Assembly: GCF_002973535.1 (NCBI RefSeq)
Contig: NZ_PVEP01000004.1
Span: 243,227-307,226, forward strand
Reading direction: 5' to 3'
Origin: Albidovulum denitrificans
GTDB lineage: Bacteria > Pseudomonadota > Alphaproteobacteria > Rhodobacterales > Rhodobacteraceae
DNA: 64,000 nucleotides
Part shown: piece by piece, positions 1-9,324 of the stretch
Position numbering within the stretch: position 1 is the stretch's first letter
Layout: the number at the start of each line of letters is the position of its first letter
The notes under the pieces: generated by a model
What the model saw: only the letters and a program-made list of their open reading frames with translations
Database searches by the model: none
What the model was told of the DNA's origin: nothing
Program-made: the position numbers and the translations under genes

Positions 1-369
1 AAGCTGGTCGCGTGGCGCAGGCAGTGACAGAAGAAGCGGGCCGTCCCCTTGCCCCCGCGCGAGGACGTCAAAGGATGATACTCCGATGGCCGGTACGCCA
101 AGCGACAGGGCCAGCCCCCGCGCGGCGCTGACCGCGATGCGGATGCCGGTGAAGTTGCCCGGCCCGATGCCGACGCCGATGGCGGCAAGATCGCGCCAGC
201 TCAGCCCCTGATCGGCCAGCAATTCCTCAAGCATCGGGAACAGGTGTTCGGCCTGCCCCTTCTGCATCGGTGCCGCCCGTTTCGCGGCGATGCGCCCGGC
301 CAGAAACAGACCGGCCGCGCAATGCGCGGCCGATGTGTCGAAGCCAAGGACCGGCGCGTCAGGCGGCAA
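1..369 (-). CDS. tsaB: tRNA threonylcarbamoyladenosine biosynthesis protein TsaB (partial)
   Basis: Partner of TsaD in making the t6A modification at A37 of ANN-decoding tRNAs in the cytoplasm. The 123 visible codons give the start of an ASKHA-fold protein: an N-terminal VLGFDTSA stretch, a QAEHLFPMLEELL helix, and the family's GIGPGNFTGIRI loop near residue 70. The gene runs off the left edge, so its C-terminal part is missing. In this frame an upstream TGA leaves a TTG at 367-369 as the only reasonable start, which makes the gene overlap the nfu stop by 11 bases and suggests translational coupling. TsaB carries degenerate active-site residues in all bacteria and is not itself the catalyst. 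Confidence 0.9.
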   Translation of the reverse strand, partial: MPPDAPVLGFDTSAAHCAAGLFLAGRIAAKRAAPMQKGQAEHLFPMLEELLADQGLSWRDLAAIGVGIGPGNFTGIRIAVSAARGLALSLGVPAIGVSSFDVLARGQGDGPLLLSLPAPRDQL

Positions 370-919
370 CGGGGCGCACCTCGGTCACTTCGGGGATGTA
401 GTGCCGCAGCAGGTTTTCGATCCCCATCTTCAGCGTCAGGGTCGAGGACGGGCAGCCCGCGCAGGCGCCCTGCATATGCAGGTAGACGACGCCACGGTCG
501 AAGCCGTGGAAGGTGATGTCGCCGCCGTCCTGCGCCACGGCGGGGCGCACGCGGGTGTCGAGCAGTTCCTTGATCTGGCGGACGATATCCTCATCCGGGC
601 CGTCATGGGCGGCATGGCCCGAGGGCGCCTGTTCGCCTTCGATCACCGGGGCGCCCGACTGGAAATGTTCCATGATCGCGCCGAGAAGGGCGGGCTTGAT
701 ATGTTCCCACAGTACCGCGTCGGCCTTGGTCACGGTCACGAAATCGGTGCCGAGGAAGACGCCGGTCACGCCGTCCACGCCGAAGATGCGCGTGGCGAGC
801 GGCGATTTGGCGGCCGTTTCCGCCGAGGTGAAGTCCGCCGTTCCGGCGTCCAGCACGGTCTGGCCGGGCAGGAATTTCAGCGTGGCGGGGTTGGGCGTCG
901 ATTCGGTCTGGATGAACAT
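359..919 (-). CDS. Nfu-type iron-sulfur cluster carrier protein
   Basis: A 186-residue protein that likely accepts an Fe-S cluster and delivers it to apo-enzymes in the cytoplasm. It has the two-domain layout of bacterial/mitochondrial Nfu1: an N-terminal Nfu_N domain beginning MFIQTESTPNPATLKF, then from about residue 100 a NifU-like domain with the cluster-binding CAGC motif (C-x2-C) near residue 160. The start at 919 was chosen because the Nfu_N domain begins there and because upstream codons add an unrelated tail. It lies directly upstream of tsaB, with overlapping ends. No Cys of the binding motif is missing. Confidence 0.93.
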   Translation of the reverse strand: MFIQTESTPNPATLKFLPGQTVLDAGTADFTSAETAAKSPLATRIFGVDGVTGVFLGTDFVTVTKADAVLWEHIKPALLGAIMEHFQSGAPVIEGEQAPSGHAAHDGPDEDIVRQIKELLDTRVRPAVAQDGGDITFHGFDRGVVYLHMQGACAGCPSSTLTLKMGIENLLRHYIPEVTEVRPVAA

Positions 920-986
920 CTGAAGTCTCCGACTATTCAGGTCGGATATGCGCCCGGACCCCCCGGAAGTCAAGTTTGGAACGGTT

Positions 987-1493
987 CTAAATCGTCTCTT
1001 CCGCCGCCAGTTGCCGCGCCAGCCGCCGGTTCATCAGGGTGACGATCACCCGATGCGCGGGCGCGACGGGGATCATGTAGAGACGGCCAAGCCAGTTGTG
1101 GTTGTGGACCGAGGCGGTAATGGTCAGCCGCCGGTTCGCCGTCAGCACCGAGATCAGGACATCGAGGTGGCGATCCCGCACGATCAGGACCATCTCTTCA
1201 TCGTCGATCCGTTCTATGGTGAAGAAGTCCAGCATGTCGCCGGGTTTCGGCGTCGCGGTCCGCTTTGTCGTCAGACCGCCGATCGGACGAATGCCCGCAA
1301 GACCCGCCAGCCGGTCGCGCAGCCGGAAGGCGAGTTTCAGGCCGGGCAGGCCGGTGGCCATCATCCGGTCCCAGATATCCAGCGGCGTGAAGGCGCGCGG
1401 CAGGTCCAGCGAGCGCACGTCAAGGTAGTGGACGTCCGACAATGGCCCGATCAGGGTCGCGCCGTCGCGGAGGGGTTCGCTTTTGCAGGACAT
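987..1493 (-). CDS. DUF2867 family protein
   Basis: A 168-residue protein of unknown function that resembles the DUF2867 family, whose members are often annotated as SRPBCC-like or fused to NAD-epimerase domains. Visible features are an N-terminal stretch around HYLDVRSLDLP, a central GDMLDFFTIERID segment, and a C-terminal HNHNWLGRLYMIPVAPAHR region typical of the family. No signal peptide or membrane segment is seen. It starts nine bases after the universal stress protein gene on the same strand, so the two probably form an operon. Family assignment rests on recognised motifs only, and no reaction can be assigned. Confidence 0.7.
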   Translation of the reverse strand: MSCKSEPLRDGATLIGPLSDVHYLDVRSLDLPRAFTPLDIWDRMMATGLPGLKLAFRLRDRLAGLAGIRPIGGLTTKRTATPKPGDMLDFFTIERIDDEEMVLIVRDRHLDVLISVLTANRRLTITASVHNHNWLGRLYMIPVAPAHRVIVTLMNRRLARQLAAEETI

Positions 1494-1502
1494 GGCGTGG
1501 TC

Positions 1503-1958
1503 TCAGGTGATGGCCTCAAGCCGTTCCTTCGACATCTCGCCCGGAACGATGGTGATCGGGATCGGCAGGGTGCCGGAATTGCGGGTCATCTGCGTCACCA
1601 GCGGCCCTGGCCCCGACTTGTCGGTCCCGGCGCCAAGGACAAGCACCCCGATCTGCGCATCCTCGCGGATCTGGTCGAGGATCTCGTTCACCGGCTCGCC
1701 CTCGCGGATGACGAGTTCGGGTTCGATCCCCTGCCGGTCGCGCATCCATTTGGCGAAAACCTCGAAATGGGCCACGATCCGCTCGCGCGCCTCCTGCCGC
1801 ATGATGTCGGCGACGCCGATCCAGTGCTGGAACTCCTCCGGCGGGATGACGGAAAGGATCTGGACCCCCGCGCCGGTATGCGCGGCCCTGAGCGCGGCAA
1901 AGCGCATCGCGTTCAGGCATTCGCGGCTGTCATCGAGGACGACGAGAAACTTGCGCAT
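1503..1958 (-). CDS. universal stress protein (UspA family)
   Basis: A single-domain Usp of 151 residues. It starts with the family's FLVVLDDS strand and ends with an ATP-loop-like region VLGAGTDKSGPGP followed by PIPITIVPG. This matches the G-x2-G-x9-G-S/T ATP-binding signature only loosely, so nucleotide binding is uncertain. I chose the ATG at 1956-1958 over the one four codons upstream because GGAG lies at proper distance before it. Usp proteins bind nucleotides or act as general stress factors in the cytoplasm, and the sequence does not show which applies here. Probably co-transcribed with the DUF2867 gene. Confidence 0.88.
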   Translation of the reverse strand: MRKFLVVLDDSRECLNAMRFAALRAAHTGAGVQILSVIPPEEFQHWIGVADIMRQEARERIVAHFEVFAKWMRDRQGIEPELVIREGEPVNEILDQIREDAQIGVLVLGAGTDKSGPGPLVTQMTRNSGTLPIPITIVPGEMSKERLEAIT

Positions 1959-2006
1959 CGGGGGCTCCATTATCGCGGCGGCGCGATCATGGCCGCTTGC
2001 ACCGGA

Positions 2007-3089
2007 TTAGGCAACGGTGCCGCGTGGTCTGCGACGCCGGGGTTCGCGCGCTAGGCGGCGCAGCGTCATGCGCAAAAATCCGGCCAGCATTCCGACAGTC
2101 TGGGCAAGGACCAAGGCCACAAGACCGATCGCCGCCGCCGCCAGATCTGATACGCGCAGCAAAAGCCGAAACGCATCCCGGCCAAGGACCTTCATCACCT
2201 TCCGAGTATCCTTACCGGCCACGTCCGAAACCCGTGCGATCCTGCCAAGGTCTTCGACCGTGTCCGCATGTTGCATGAGATCCAGCGTCTCACCGACCGA
2301 GGTGTTGTCGGCGATACGCCCGACATCCTTTGCGGCGGCCGTCAGGCGCGCCATCCTCACGCCGTCCACGGCGGACTCGAGCGGCGCTTTCCGGCTCAGA
2401 ACGGCCGGAATACGGTTCCACTGGATCAGCTCGCGTACCATATCCCATAGAGCGTCCACCATTCGCGCGGAAAGGGCGCGCGTCTTGCGTCCGACGCGCA
2501 GGAAGGTCGCCCCCGCCTTGGCAACGGCGCTTTCCCCGCCGGTCACGATCACCAGCCCCGACGCGGCGAGGCCGACCAAGGCGAGGCCTGCGTCGAGCGT
2601 GTCCACTTCATCGCCGTTCACCGCCGCCACTGCCGCGCGTCCCAGCGCCGTCACGTCTCCGACGGGCGACATCTCAACAGGGATGGCGCAGGCCCCGATC
2701 AGCGTCAGACTGCTACATTGCGTGATGTCAAAGGCGCAGATGGCGCAGTCTTTCGCGGTTGCAAGCTTGCCTTCGTGGGCCGCGACGACGTCTTCTGCTT
2801 CTGCGATCAGGGCGCCGGGAAGTAAGACGTGATGTTCTTTCGCGAGGTCGAGATAAAGGGTGATGTCGTCCGGCCGATCATTCCGGGTGGCATCTGCCAG
2901 GCGGGGTATCAGCCAGTCCGCCGTGACTGTCCGGGTCATTGCCACCTGGAACGCCACGCGCGCCTCCGCGGCGCTGCGTTCGACAAGCGGTTGTGCGAAC
3001 GGGTGCCGCGCAAGGATATAGCCGGTCAGGGCCCAGCTTCCGAGCATCCAAAGGAGCAAGGTGAACCGTGCGATGCGGCGCAGCGTCAT
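2007..3089 (-). CDS. hypothetical membrane protein
   Basis: I do not recognise this 360-residue protein. It has a hydrophobic N-terminal segment (about residues 8-26, LLLWMLGSWALTGYILA) that could be a signal anchor, a second hydrophobic stretch around residues 166-186, and a third near residues 315-345. The tail is very basic (REPRRRRPRG). Between the first two segments are four cysteines (CAIC and nearby CSSL and CAIP contexts). Its ATG overlaps the stop of the upstream aminotransferase gene (ATGA), so the two are translationally coupled, yet nothing links them in function. Codon use looks like that of its neighbours. Confidence 0.75.
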   Translation of the reverse strand: MTLRRIARFTLLLWMLGSWALTGYILARHPFAQPLVERSAAEARVAFQVAMTRTVTADWLIPRLADATRNDRPDDITLYLDLAKEHHVLLPGALIAEAEDVVAAHEGKLATAKDCAICAFDITQCSSLTLIGACAIPVEMSPVGDVTALGRAAVAAVNGDEVDTLDAGLALVGLAASGLVIVTGGESAVAKAGATFLRVGRKTRALSARMVDALWDMVRELIQWNRIPAVLSRKAPLESAVDGVRMARLTAAAKDVGRIADNTSVGETLDLMQHADTVEDLGRIARVSDVAGKDTRKVMKVLGRDAFRLLLRVSDLAAAAIGLVALVLAQTVGMLAGFLRMTLRRLAREPRRRRPRGTVA

Positions 3090-3949
3090 TGCCCCGAATG
3101 CGCCCAGTCCATGTAAAGCGACCGGATGCGTCTTGTCACCGGGCCATGGGCATATTTCGTGTCGTCGAAGGCGGTGACGGGGGTCACCTTCGACATGTTG
3201 CCGGACAGGAAGACCTCATCCGCGGCGCGGAAATCGTCGAAGGTCAGCACGGTTTCGTGGACCGGAACGCCCTCGGCCCGCAGGTTGGCGATGTGGCGGG
3301 CGCGGGTGATGCCGGACAGGAAGGTGCCGTTGGCGATGGGGGTAAAGACCTCTGCGTCGCGGACCATGAAGACGTTGGCGGTGGCCGATTCGGCCACGTT
3401 GCCCATGGCATCGGCGACAAGGGCATTGCCAAAGCCCTTGCTGCGCGCCTCGGCCAGCATCCGGGCGTTGTTGGGGTAAAGGCAACCGGCCTTGGCATTG
3501 GTGACCGCGCAGTCAAGGACCGGGCGGCGGAAGCGCGTGGTGGTCAGCGTCGTGGTGGCGGTTTCGTCCGCCATCGGGATCTCCTCAAGGCAGAGCGCAA
3601 AGCCGGTGGCGCCGGGGCGCGGGACGATGCCGGATATGTCGCCATCCAGCGCCCAGAACATCGGCCGGATATAGACGGCGGCCCCGGCGTTGTAGCGCCG
3701 CAGCCCGTCGCGGGCGATGGCGGCGATTTCCTCCCCCGTCAGGGTCGGGTCGATCATCAGCGCCCGCGCCGACCGCACGACGCGCGCGCAATGCGCGTCG
3801 AGATCGGGGGTGACGCCGTCGAACTGCCGGGCGCCGTCGAAGACCGTGGTGCCAAGCCAGCTGCCATGATCGGCGGCGCGCATGATCGGCACGTCGCCGT
3901 CATGCCAGGTGCCGTCGAAATAGGTGCGAATGTTCTGCCCCGTCGCCAT
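3086..3949 (-). CDS. class IV aminotransferase, branched-chain amino acid aminotransferase-like
   Basis: A PLP enzyme of 287 residues of fold type IV, the family of IlvE, D-amino acid aminotransferase and aminodeoxychorismate lyase. The N-terminal IRTYFDGTW strand and the NAKAGCLYPNN segment near residue 160 are typical, with the lysine of NAKAG in the position of the PLP-binding Lys. Later NVAESATANVFMV and LSGITRAR resemble the cofactor phosphate-binding loops. A good ribosome site (GGGAGG) sits before the ATG at 3947-3949, which excludes an upstream start. It most likely transaminates branched-chain amino acids, but the substrate cannot be proven by motif. Overlaps the next gene by four bases. 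Confidence 0.85.
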   Translation of the reverse strand: MATGQNIRTYFDGTWHDGDVPIMRAADHGSWLGTTVFDGARQFDGVTPDLDAHCARVVRSARALMIDPTLTGEEIAAIARDGLRRYNAGAAVYIRPMFWALDGDISGIVPRPGATGFALCLEEIPMADETATTTLTTTRFRRPVLDCAVTNAKAGCLYPNNARMLAEARSKGFGNALVADAMGNVAESATANVFMVRDAEVFTPIANGTFLSGITRARHIANLRAEGVPVHETVLTFDDFRAADEVFLSGNMSKVTPVTAFDDTKYAHGPVTRRIRSLYMDWAHSGQ

Positions 3950-4150
3950 CTGCGATCCTCCCTGCCTGCGCGGCATTAAAGTCCCCGTGGCCGGGAGAGG
4001 CAAGGCGGGTGCGGCAATCTATCTGGCCCGGACCGGGGCGGGGTGGTAGGTCAGCGTCATGGGACCAGGGCAACACGATCACATTCCGGGGAAGGCGACG
4101 GCAGGCCGCCATCGTCACGGCCCCGGTGCCGCAAAGACGGTCGGGTTCCC

Positions 4151-4750
4151 GTGACGCCGGGCAAGCGCCTTTTCGATATCGTGCTGGCCCTTCTGGTTCT
4201 GCCTGCGGTCGCCCTTGCCATGGTCGTGATCGGCGCGCTGATCCTGATCCTGGACGGCCGCCCGGTCTTCTACGTCTCCGAGCGGATGCGTGACCCGGTG
4301 ACGCCCTTCCGGTTGTGGAAGTTCCGCACCATGCGGGCCGATCCGGCCGACCATGGCGCCACCGGCGGCCACAAGGCCGACAGGCTGACCCGCTGCGCCC
4401 CCTTCCTGCGCAGCACCCACCTGGATGAGCTGCCGCAGCTTTTCAACATCCTGCGCGGCGACATGAGCTTTGTTGGTCCCCGCGCGCCGCTTCGGGTCTA
4501 TGTTGAGGCCGCGCCGGACCTTTACGCCCGTGTCCTGAAGTCGCGCCCCGGCCTTACCGGGCTTGCCACGCTGGTCTACCGGCATGAGGAGGCGCGGCTT
4601 CTGGCCGACAGCCGCACCGCCGAGGAGACCGAGGCGATCTATCGCCGCCGCTGCGTGCCGCGCAAGGCGCGACTCGACCTGATCTATCAGCGCAACAGGT
4701 CGATCTGCCTCGATCTCTGGATAATCCTGCGCACCGTCCTTCATCGTTGA
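4151..4750 (+). CDS. bacterial sugar transferase (undecaprenyl-phosphate sugar phosphotransferase type)
   Basis: A 199-residue initiating glycosyl-phosphotransferase. Such enzymes move a sugar-1-phosphate onto undecaprenyl phosphate at the inner membrane to start synthesis of a surface polysaccharide. One hydrophobic N-terminal segment (about residues 5-30) is followed by the family motifs KFRTMR, the LRSTHLDELPQL stretch, FVGPRAP, and RPGLTGLA. It is the short form without extra N-terminal membrane helices. I place the start at GTG 4151, just before PGKRLFDIVLA, where the family usually begins; an earlier ATG adds an unrelated arginine-rich tail. It stands just upstream of a nucleotide-sugar dehydratase gene, which fits polysaccharide assembly. 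Confidence 0.9.
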   Translation: MTPGKRLFDIVLALLVLPAVALAMVVIGALILILDGRPVFYVSERMRDPVTPFRLWKFRTMRADPADHGATGGHKADRLTRCAPFLRSTHLDELPQLFNILRGDMSFVGPRAPLRVYVEAAPDLYARVLKSRPGLTGLATLVYRHEEARLLADSRTAEETEAIYRRRCVPRKARLDLIYQRNRSICLDLWIILRTVLHR

Positions 4751-4943
4751 TTAACCATGAGCGCCCACTGTGCGCAGAAAGCCGCGCGTCCGGGAAAACT
4801 TGGGCGGTGCCGCTTGAACAGCGGAATTCGAACGCGCTAAACCCGGACGTGTGACGAGTTCTGTTGTGTGTTGCCTGAGGACGAATGTGCGGAAAGACAA
4901 GAGAACGTCGGCTGTCGCTGATCCCGAAAACCGGAGTTGCAGG

Positions 4944-6845
4944 ATGGTCAAGCTTCTACTCGCGCTGACGCCCCCGCAAAAACGCGTCATCTTTCTTCTG
5001 ACGGACCTGCTGCTGGCGCCCCTGGCGTTCTTTGCCGCATTGGTGGTGCAGCACAACACGCTGCTGCCGCTGGCCGAGATGCGCGCCAGCCTCAACCTGC
5101 TGCCCGTCCTTCTGGCGCTGACGCTCGCGCTGGGGCTGGCGCTGTCCATTCCTGACATCCGGCCGAAGGATTTCGACGGCGGCGCGGCGCTGAAGGTCGC
5201 CATGTTCGCGGCCCTTCTGGCGGGCGGGACGGGTATCGCCGCCTGGGCGCAGGATGAGGCGCTGGGCGCCGGGTTCTTCGTCATCTTCGCGATGCTTTTC
5301 TTCGGGGTCTGCGCGGCGACGCGGATCGCGATCTGTCATGTGCTGATCTGGATCTATGGCCGCAGCCGGGCGATCACGAATGTCCTGATCTACGGTGCCG
5401 GGCGGACGGGCATGATGGTTGCGACGGCGCTGCGCAACCGCTCCGATATCGTCGCCGTGGCCTTCGCCGACGATAACCCCGCGCTGGCCGGGATTTCCGT
5501 CGCCGGGCTGCCGGTCTATCCGGTGCGCGATCTGCCGACGCTGTTTTCCATGGCGCGGATCGACCGCGTCATCATCGCGATTCCCAGTCTGTCGCTGCAC
5601 CGCCGCACCCTGATCGCCCAGCGGTTCGAGGAGCGCGGCGCCGATGTCTGGACGCTGCCCGCCTTTTCCGACCTGATGGGCTCTACCGGGCTGCTGGACA
5701 AGCTGTCGCCCGCCGCGCCGCGGGTCATGCTGCAACGCGAAGAGGCGTTGAGCGGCGGCACCCATGCCTATGACAGCTATGCCGGTGCCTCGGTCCTGGT
5801 CTCGGGCGCGGGCGGCACCATCGGGCAGGAGCTTTGCCGGCAGGTCCTGACCGTCTCCCCCCGGCGGCTGGTGTTGTTCGAACTGAACGAATTCGCGCTT
5901 TTCCAGGTGGAGAATGAGCTTTCGGTCCTGGCGGCGGATCGCGGGGTGGAGCTTGTCTCCGTCCTCGGCTCGGTCGCCGATGCGGCGCTTGTCGACCGGG
6001 TCCTGCGCGAGAATGAGGTCGACGTGATCCTGCACGCGGCTGCCTACAAGCATGTGCCTTTGGTGCAGAAGAACGCCATTCAGGGCCTCACCAACAATGT
6101 GCTGGGGACCGAGACGCTGGCGCAGAAGGCGCGTGAGGTCGGCGTGCCGCGCTTCGTGCTGGTCTCCACCGACAAGGCGGTACGGCCGAAGAACGTCATG
6201 GGGGCGTCGAAGCGGCTGGCGGAGATGGTCGTGCAGGATCTTGCCTCGCGCAGCACGAAGACGGTGTTTTCCGCCGTCCGGTTCGGCAATGTGCTTGGCT
6301 CCTCCGGCTCTGTCCTGCCGGTCTTTCAGGAACAGATCCTGCGCGGCGGGCCGGTTACGGTGACCGATCCGGCGGCGACGCGGTTCTTCATGACGGTAGA
6401 GGAGGCCTCGGCGCTGGTCCTTCTGGCGGGCGCCTTCGCGCAGGGCGGGGAGATCTTCGCGCTCGACATGGGCGACCCGATCGCCATCGGGACACTGGCG
6501 CGCCGCATGGTCGAGCTTTCCGGCTTTACCGTCCGCGACGGGGCGCGGCCGGACGGGGATATCGACATCATCGCCACCGGCCTGCGGCCGGGTGAAAAGC
6601 AGCATGAGGAATGCATGGTTCTTCAGGGTGCGGTGACGACGGACCACCCGAAGATCGCCCGAATCAGCGACACCGGCCTGTCCGAGATCGAGATGGCGAG
6701 CCTTCTGCGCGACCTGCGCGAGGCGGTCGGCCGCGCCGACGACCGGGCGGCGGTCGCGCTTCTGATGCGCTGGCTGCCCGCCTTCGCGGCCCAGAACGGA
6801 CCCGATGCCGATCAGGACGAGGGGCTGCGGGTCGTTCGAACATGA
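4944..6845 (+). CDS. membrane-anchored nucleotide-sugar epimerase/4,6-dehydratase (CapD/WbpM-like)
   Basis: A 633-residue enzyme of the large WbpM/CapD family, which usually converts UDP-GlcNAc to a 4-keto-6-deoxy sugar for capsule or O-antigen. The N-terminal 110 or so residues hold about four membrane helices. A CoA-binding-like domain follows (GAGRTGMMV), and then a Rossmann SDR domain from about residue 285 with SGAGGTIGQELC for NAD binding, AAAYKHVP, STDKAV, and NVMGASKR. The Met and Lys of MGASKR match the S-M-K type catalytic set of large dehydratases rather than the usual Tyr-Lys. The ATG at 4944 has GGAG in front. It probably acts with the sugar transferase encoded before it. Confidence 0.9.
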   Translation: MVKLLLALTPPQKRVIFLLTDLLLAPLAFFAALVVQHNTLLPLAEMRASLNLLPVLLALTLALGLALSIPDIRPKDFDGGAALKVAMFAALLAGGTGIAAWAQDEALGAGFFVIFAMLFFGVCAATRIAICHVLIWIYGRSRAITNVLIYGAGRTGMMVATALRNRSDIVAVAFADDNPALAGISVAGLPVYPVRDLPTLFSMARIDRVIIAIPSLSLHRRTLIAQRFEERGADVWTLPAFSDLMGSTGLLDKLSPAAPRVMLQREEALSGGTHAYDSYAGASVLVSGAGGTIGQELCRQVLTVSPRRLVLFELNEFALFQVENELSVLAADRGVELVSVLGSVADAALVDRVLRENEVDVILHAAAYKHVPLVQKNAIQGLTNNVLGTETLAQKAREVGVPRFVLVSTDKAVRPKNVMGASKRLAEMVVQDLASRSTKTVFSAVRFGNVLGSSGSVLPVFQEQILRGGPVTVTDPAATRFFMTVEEASALVLLAGAFAQGGEIFALDMGDPIAIGTLARRMVELSGFTVRDGARPDGDIDIIATGLRPGEKQHEECMVLQGAVTTDHPKIARISDTGLSEIEMASLLRDLREAVGRADDRAAVALLMRWLPAFAAQNGPDADQDEGLRVVRT

Positions 6846-6890
6846 ACGAAATGCCCTGGCCCGCTGTTGCATCGCGGCGCAAGGCCGCCG

Positions 6891-7832
6891 TCAAAGCCGG
6901 TTGAAGAGCGCCGCCGCGTAAAGCGCGGCCGTGCTGGCGCGTGTCTGGCGATAGAGGCGAAGCTTGCGCAGGGCGGTCATGCATCGCAGCCCGCGTGTCC
7001 CCGAACGGATCGCGGTGAAGCGTTCGACAAGATCGCGGTTCTCGGCCGTCAGCAGGTCGCTGGCCGAGGTCAGCGCGGCAAGGTTGACGTCGTTCCAGCG
7101 GCGATAGACCCCGCTCAGGATCATGCCGATGCGCCGCATCCTTGCGCGGGCGCTGTCATTCGCGCCGAGCTGGTTGGCCGTGTGCTGGCGGTAAAGAAGC
7201 GTCGGCGCGTCGTCATGCAGGATCGTGCCGCCTGCGCCGGTCACGATCTGATAGGCCCACCAGTCATGCGAGACGATCTTTGGCCTTCGGCTGGCCGCCT
7301 GATGCAGCAGCCGGGCTGCGGCGGGGTTGGCGAGGATGGTGTTCCCGGCGGCGATGTTCTGTGCCAGCGCATTGCGGAAGGAAGGCGCGCGGGGCCGCGG
7401 CGGGGACAGGCGCAGGGGGCGCAGGGCCGCGTCGGTGATGATGGTGCGGCTGCAATACAGCGCGGGCGTGTCGGCACCGACCCCGGCAAGCGCGCGCAGC
7501 CCGCGTGACAGGCGGTCGGGAAACCAGACGTCGTCGTGGTCGCTGAAGGCGAGGGAAAGCCCCGGTTCCCAGCCATCCCGCACGATCGACAGGAAATTCT
7601 CGGCAAACCCCTCCTGCGGTCCCTGACGGACGATCACGCGCCGCGCGCCCGCCTTCTGCGCGAAACGCTGGGCGATCTCGGCGCTGCCGTCCTGCGATCC
7701 GTCATCGCTGACGATCAGGGTCCAGTCCCGATGGTCCTGCGCCGCGATGCTGCGAAGCTGCGCATCAAGGTTGGCGGCGGCGTTGTAGACCGTCATCGCG
7801 ATCAGGACGGGTTGTTCGTTGGCCCCGCTCAC
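6891..7832 (-). CDS. family 2 glycosyltransferase
   Basis: A 313-residue GT-A enzyme. It shows the nucleotide-sugar site at the N terminus ([19 protein letters not shown], then [11 protein letters not shown]) and the metal-binding pair in [14 protein letters not shown], which is typical of rhamnosyltransferase-like GT2 proteins. No membrane helix is obvious, so it should act at the cytoplasmic face of the inner membrane. The acceptor and donor cannot be read from the sequence. Its ATG overlaps the gshB stop (ATGA), although the two have unrelated functions. It converges on the dehydratase gene and may belong to the same polysaccharide pathway. Confidence 0.88.
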   Translation of the reverse strand: MSGANEQPVLIAMTVYNAAANLDAQLRSIAAQDHRDWTLIVSDDGSQDGSAEIAQRFAQKAGARRVIVRQGPQEGFAENFLSIVRDGWEPGLSLAFSDHDDVWFPDRLSRGLRALAGVGADTPALYCSRTIITDAALRPLRLSPPRPRAPSFRNALAQNIAAGNTILANPAAARLLHQAASRRPKIVSHDWWAYQIVTGAGGTILHDDAPTLLYRQHTANQLGANDSARARMRRIGMILSGVYRRWNDVNLAALTSASDLLTAENRDLVERFTAIRSGTRGLRCMTALRKLRLYRQTRASTAALYAAALFNRL

Positions 7833-8776
7833 GCCCGGCGCCGTTTCGCCTCGATCACCTCCCAGAGCCTGGCGGCGGTGTTGGTGCCGTCGAAACGCTC
7901 AAGCTCCTGAATGCCGGTGGGGGAGGTCACGTTGATCTCGGTCAGCCAGGTGCCGATGACGTCGATCCCGACGAAGATCTGCCCCTTCTCGCGCAGCGTG
8001 GGGCCGATCTTGGCACAGATTTCAAGGTCGCGGTCGGTCAGGCCGATCTTTTCGGGCCGCCCGCCGACATGCATGTTCGACCGCGTTTCCCCCGCCGCCG
8101 GGACGCGGTTGATGGCGCCGACCGGCTCTCCATCCACCAGAATGATGCGCTTGTCGCCTTTCGAGACGTCGGGGACGAATTTCTGCGCGATCAGCGGCTC
8201 ACGGTTGATGCCCGCGAAAAGCTCATGAAGCGAGGAGAGGTTGCGGTCATTCTGGTCGAGGCGAAAGACACCGGCGCCGCCATTGCCGTAGAGCGGTTTC
8301 AGGATGATGTCGCCGTGGCGGTGCTTGAACTCGCGGATGGTCGCCAGATCGCGGGCGATCAGGGTCGGCGGCGTCAGGTCGGGGAAGGCGAGGACCAAGA
8401 GTTTCTCGGGGTAGTTCCGCACCCAGAACGGATCGTTCACCACCAGCGTCTTGGGGTGGATCATGTCCAGAAGATGGGTCGTGGTGATATAGCCCATGTC
8501 GAAGGGCGGGTCCTGGCGCAGCCAGACCACGTCCCAGTCGGCCAGGTCGACCTCTTCCTCTGCCCCCAGCGTGAAGTGGTTACCCTTCTCGCGACGGACC
8601 TCAAGCGGCCAGCCGCGCGCCATCACGCGCCCTTCGCGGTAAAAAAGCCGGTCCGGCGTGTAGTAGAAGAGCGTATGGCCGCGTTCCTGCGCCTCAAGCG
8701 CGATGCGGAAGGTGGAATCGGCGTCGATGTTGATCGGCCCGATCGGGTCCATCTGGATCGCTACCTTGAGTGTCAT
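7829..8776 (-). CDS. gshB: glutathione synthetase
   Basis: Joins gamma-glutamylcysteine and glycine with ATP in the second step of glutathione synthesis (cytoplasm). The 315 residues match the family length. The N-terminal domain begins [19 protein letters not shown], and the ATP-grasp part includes [16 protein letters not shown] near residue 160, [22 protein letters not shown], and the metal/substrate end with FVGIDVIG and EINVTSPTG. All are hallmark GshB motifs. It is followed with a four-base overlap by a glycosyltransferase gene. Confidence 0.97.
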   Translation of the reverse strand: MTLKVAIQMDPIGPINIDADSTFRIALEAQERGHTLFYYTPDRLFYREGRVMARGWPLEVRREKGNHFTLGAEEEVDLADWDVVWLRQDPPFDMGYITTTHLLDMIHPKTLVVNDPFWVRNYPEKLLVLAFPDLTPPTLIARDLATIREFKHRHGDIILKPLYGNGGAGVFRLDQNDRNLSSLHELFAGINREPLIAQKFVPDVSKGDKRIILVDGEPVGAINRVPAAGETRSNMHVGGRPEKIGLTDRDLEICAKIGPTLREKGQIFVGIDVIGTWLTEINVTSPTGIQELERFDGTNTAARLWEVIEAKRRRA

Positions 8777-8871
8777 GCCGCCCGCCTTTGCCTTGTCCGT
8801 CCGACCCGATAGATGACCGAGGCCCGCGCCGGATGCAATCGCAGATCGGGGGCGCAGACCGGGGGCGCCGA

Positions 8872-9324
8872 TCAGGGGCCAAGCGCGTTGACGATGATCT
8901 CGATCCGCCCGATGCCGTCGACAAGGGCGACGTCAAAGCGCATGTCGCTGTCCTGCCCGGCGGGAAGGGTGGCGGCGAATTCCGACGCGGCGGCGCGGAT
9001 GCGGGCCATTTGCCGGGGGCCGAGACTTTCGGCGGCGCGGGCGAAATCGGGGGCCGATTTCACCTCGACAAAGACCGTCACCGGGCCGTCGGCGCAGATC
9101 AGGTCGATCTCACCACCCTTGCCGCGCCAGCGGCGGGCGAGGATGCTGAGGCCCCGGCCCTCAAGGCAGTCCGCGACACGGTCTTCGGCCGCCAGGCCGC
9201 CAAGCTGGGCAAGGCGCCCGGTCAGTCTTTTGCGGCGAGTTTCAGGGCCATCTGGTAGACCTCGCGCCGCGGCGCGCCGGTTGCCGCCGCCACTGTCGCC
9301 GCTGCGTCCTTGACCGACTGGCAT
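8872..9324 (-). CDS. YraN family (UPF0102) endonuclease-like protein
   Basis: A Holliday-junction-resolvase-fold protein. The core starts at [10 protein letters not shown], and the family's GGEIDLI and VFVEVKS motifs (Asp, Glu and Lys of a PD-(D/E)XK site) follow. The last part is RFDVALVDG. The only ATG, at 9322-9324, would give 150 residues and an overlap of about 100 bases with rsmI. The family homology starts only around base 9225, where a CTG overlaps the rsmI stop. I list the longer form because no ATG, GTG or TTG lies between, but the true start may be that CTG. Nuclease activity is not established for most members. Confidence 0.85.
   Translation of the reverse strand: MPVGQGRSGDSGGGNRRAAARGLPDGPETRRKRLTGRLAQLGGLAAEDRVADCLEGRGLSILARRWRGKGGEIDLICADGPVTVFVEVKSAPDFARAAESLGPRQMARIRAAASEFAATLPAGQDSDMRFDVALVDGIGRIEIIVNALGP

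Noticed and set aside
4956..6872. A 638-codon antisense frame opposite the nucleotide-sugar dehydratase
   Set aside because: No motifs; the plus strand encodes a full WbpM/CapD-type protein.
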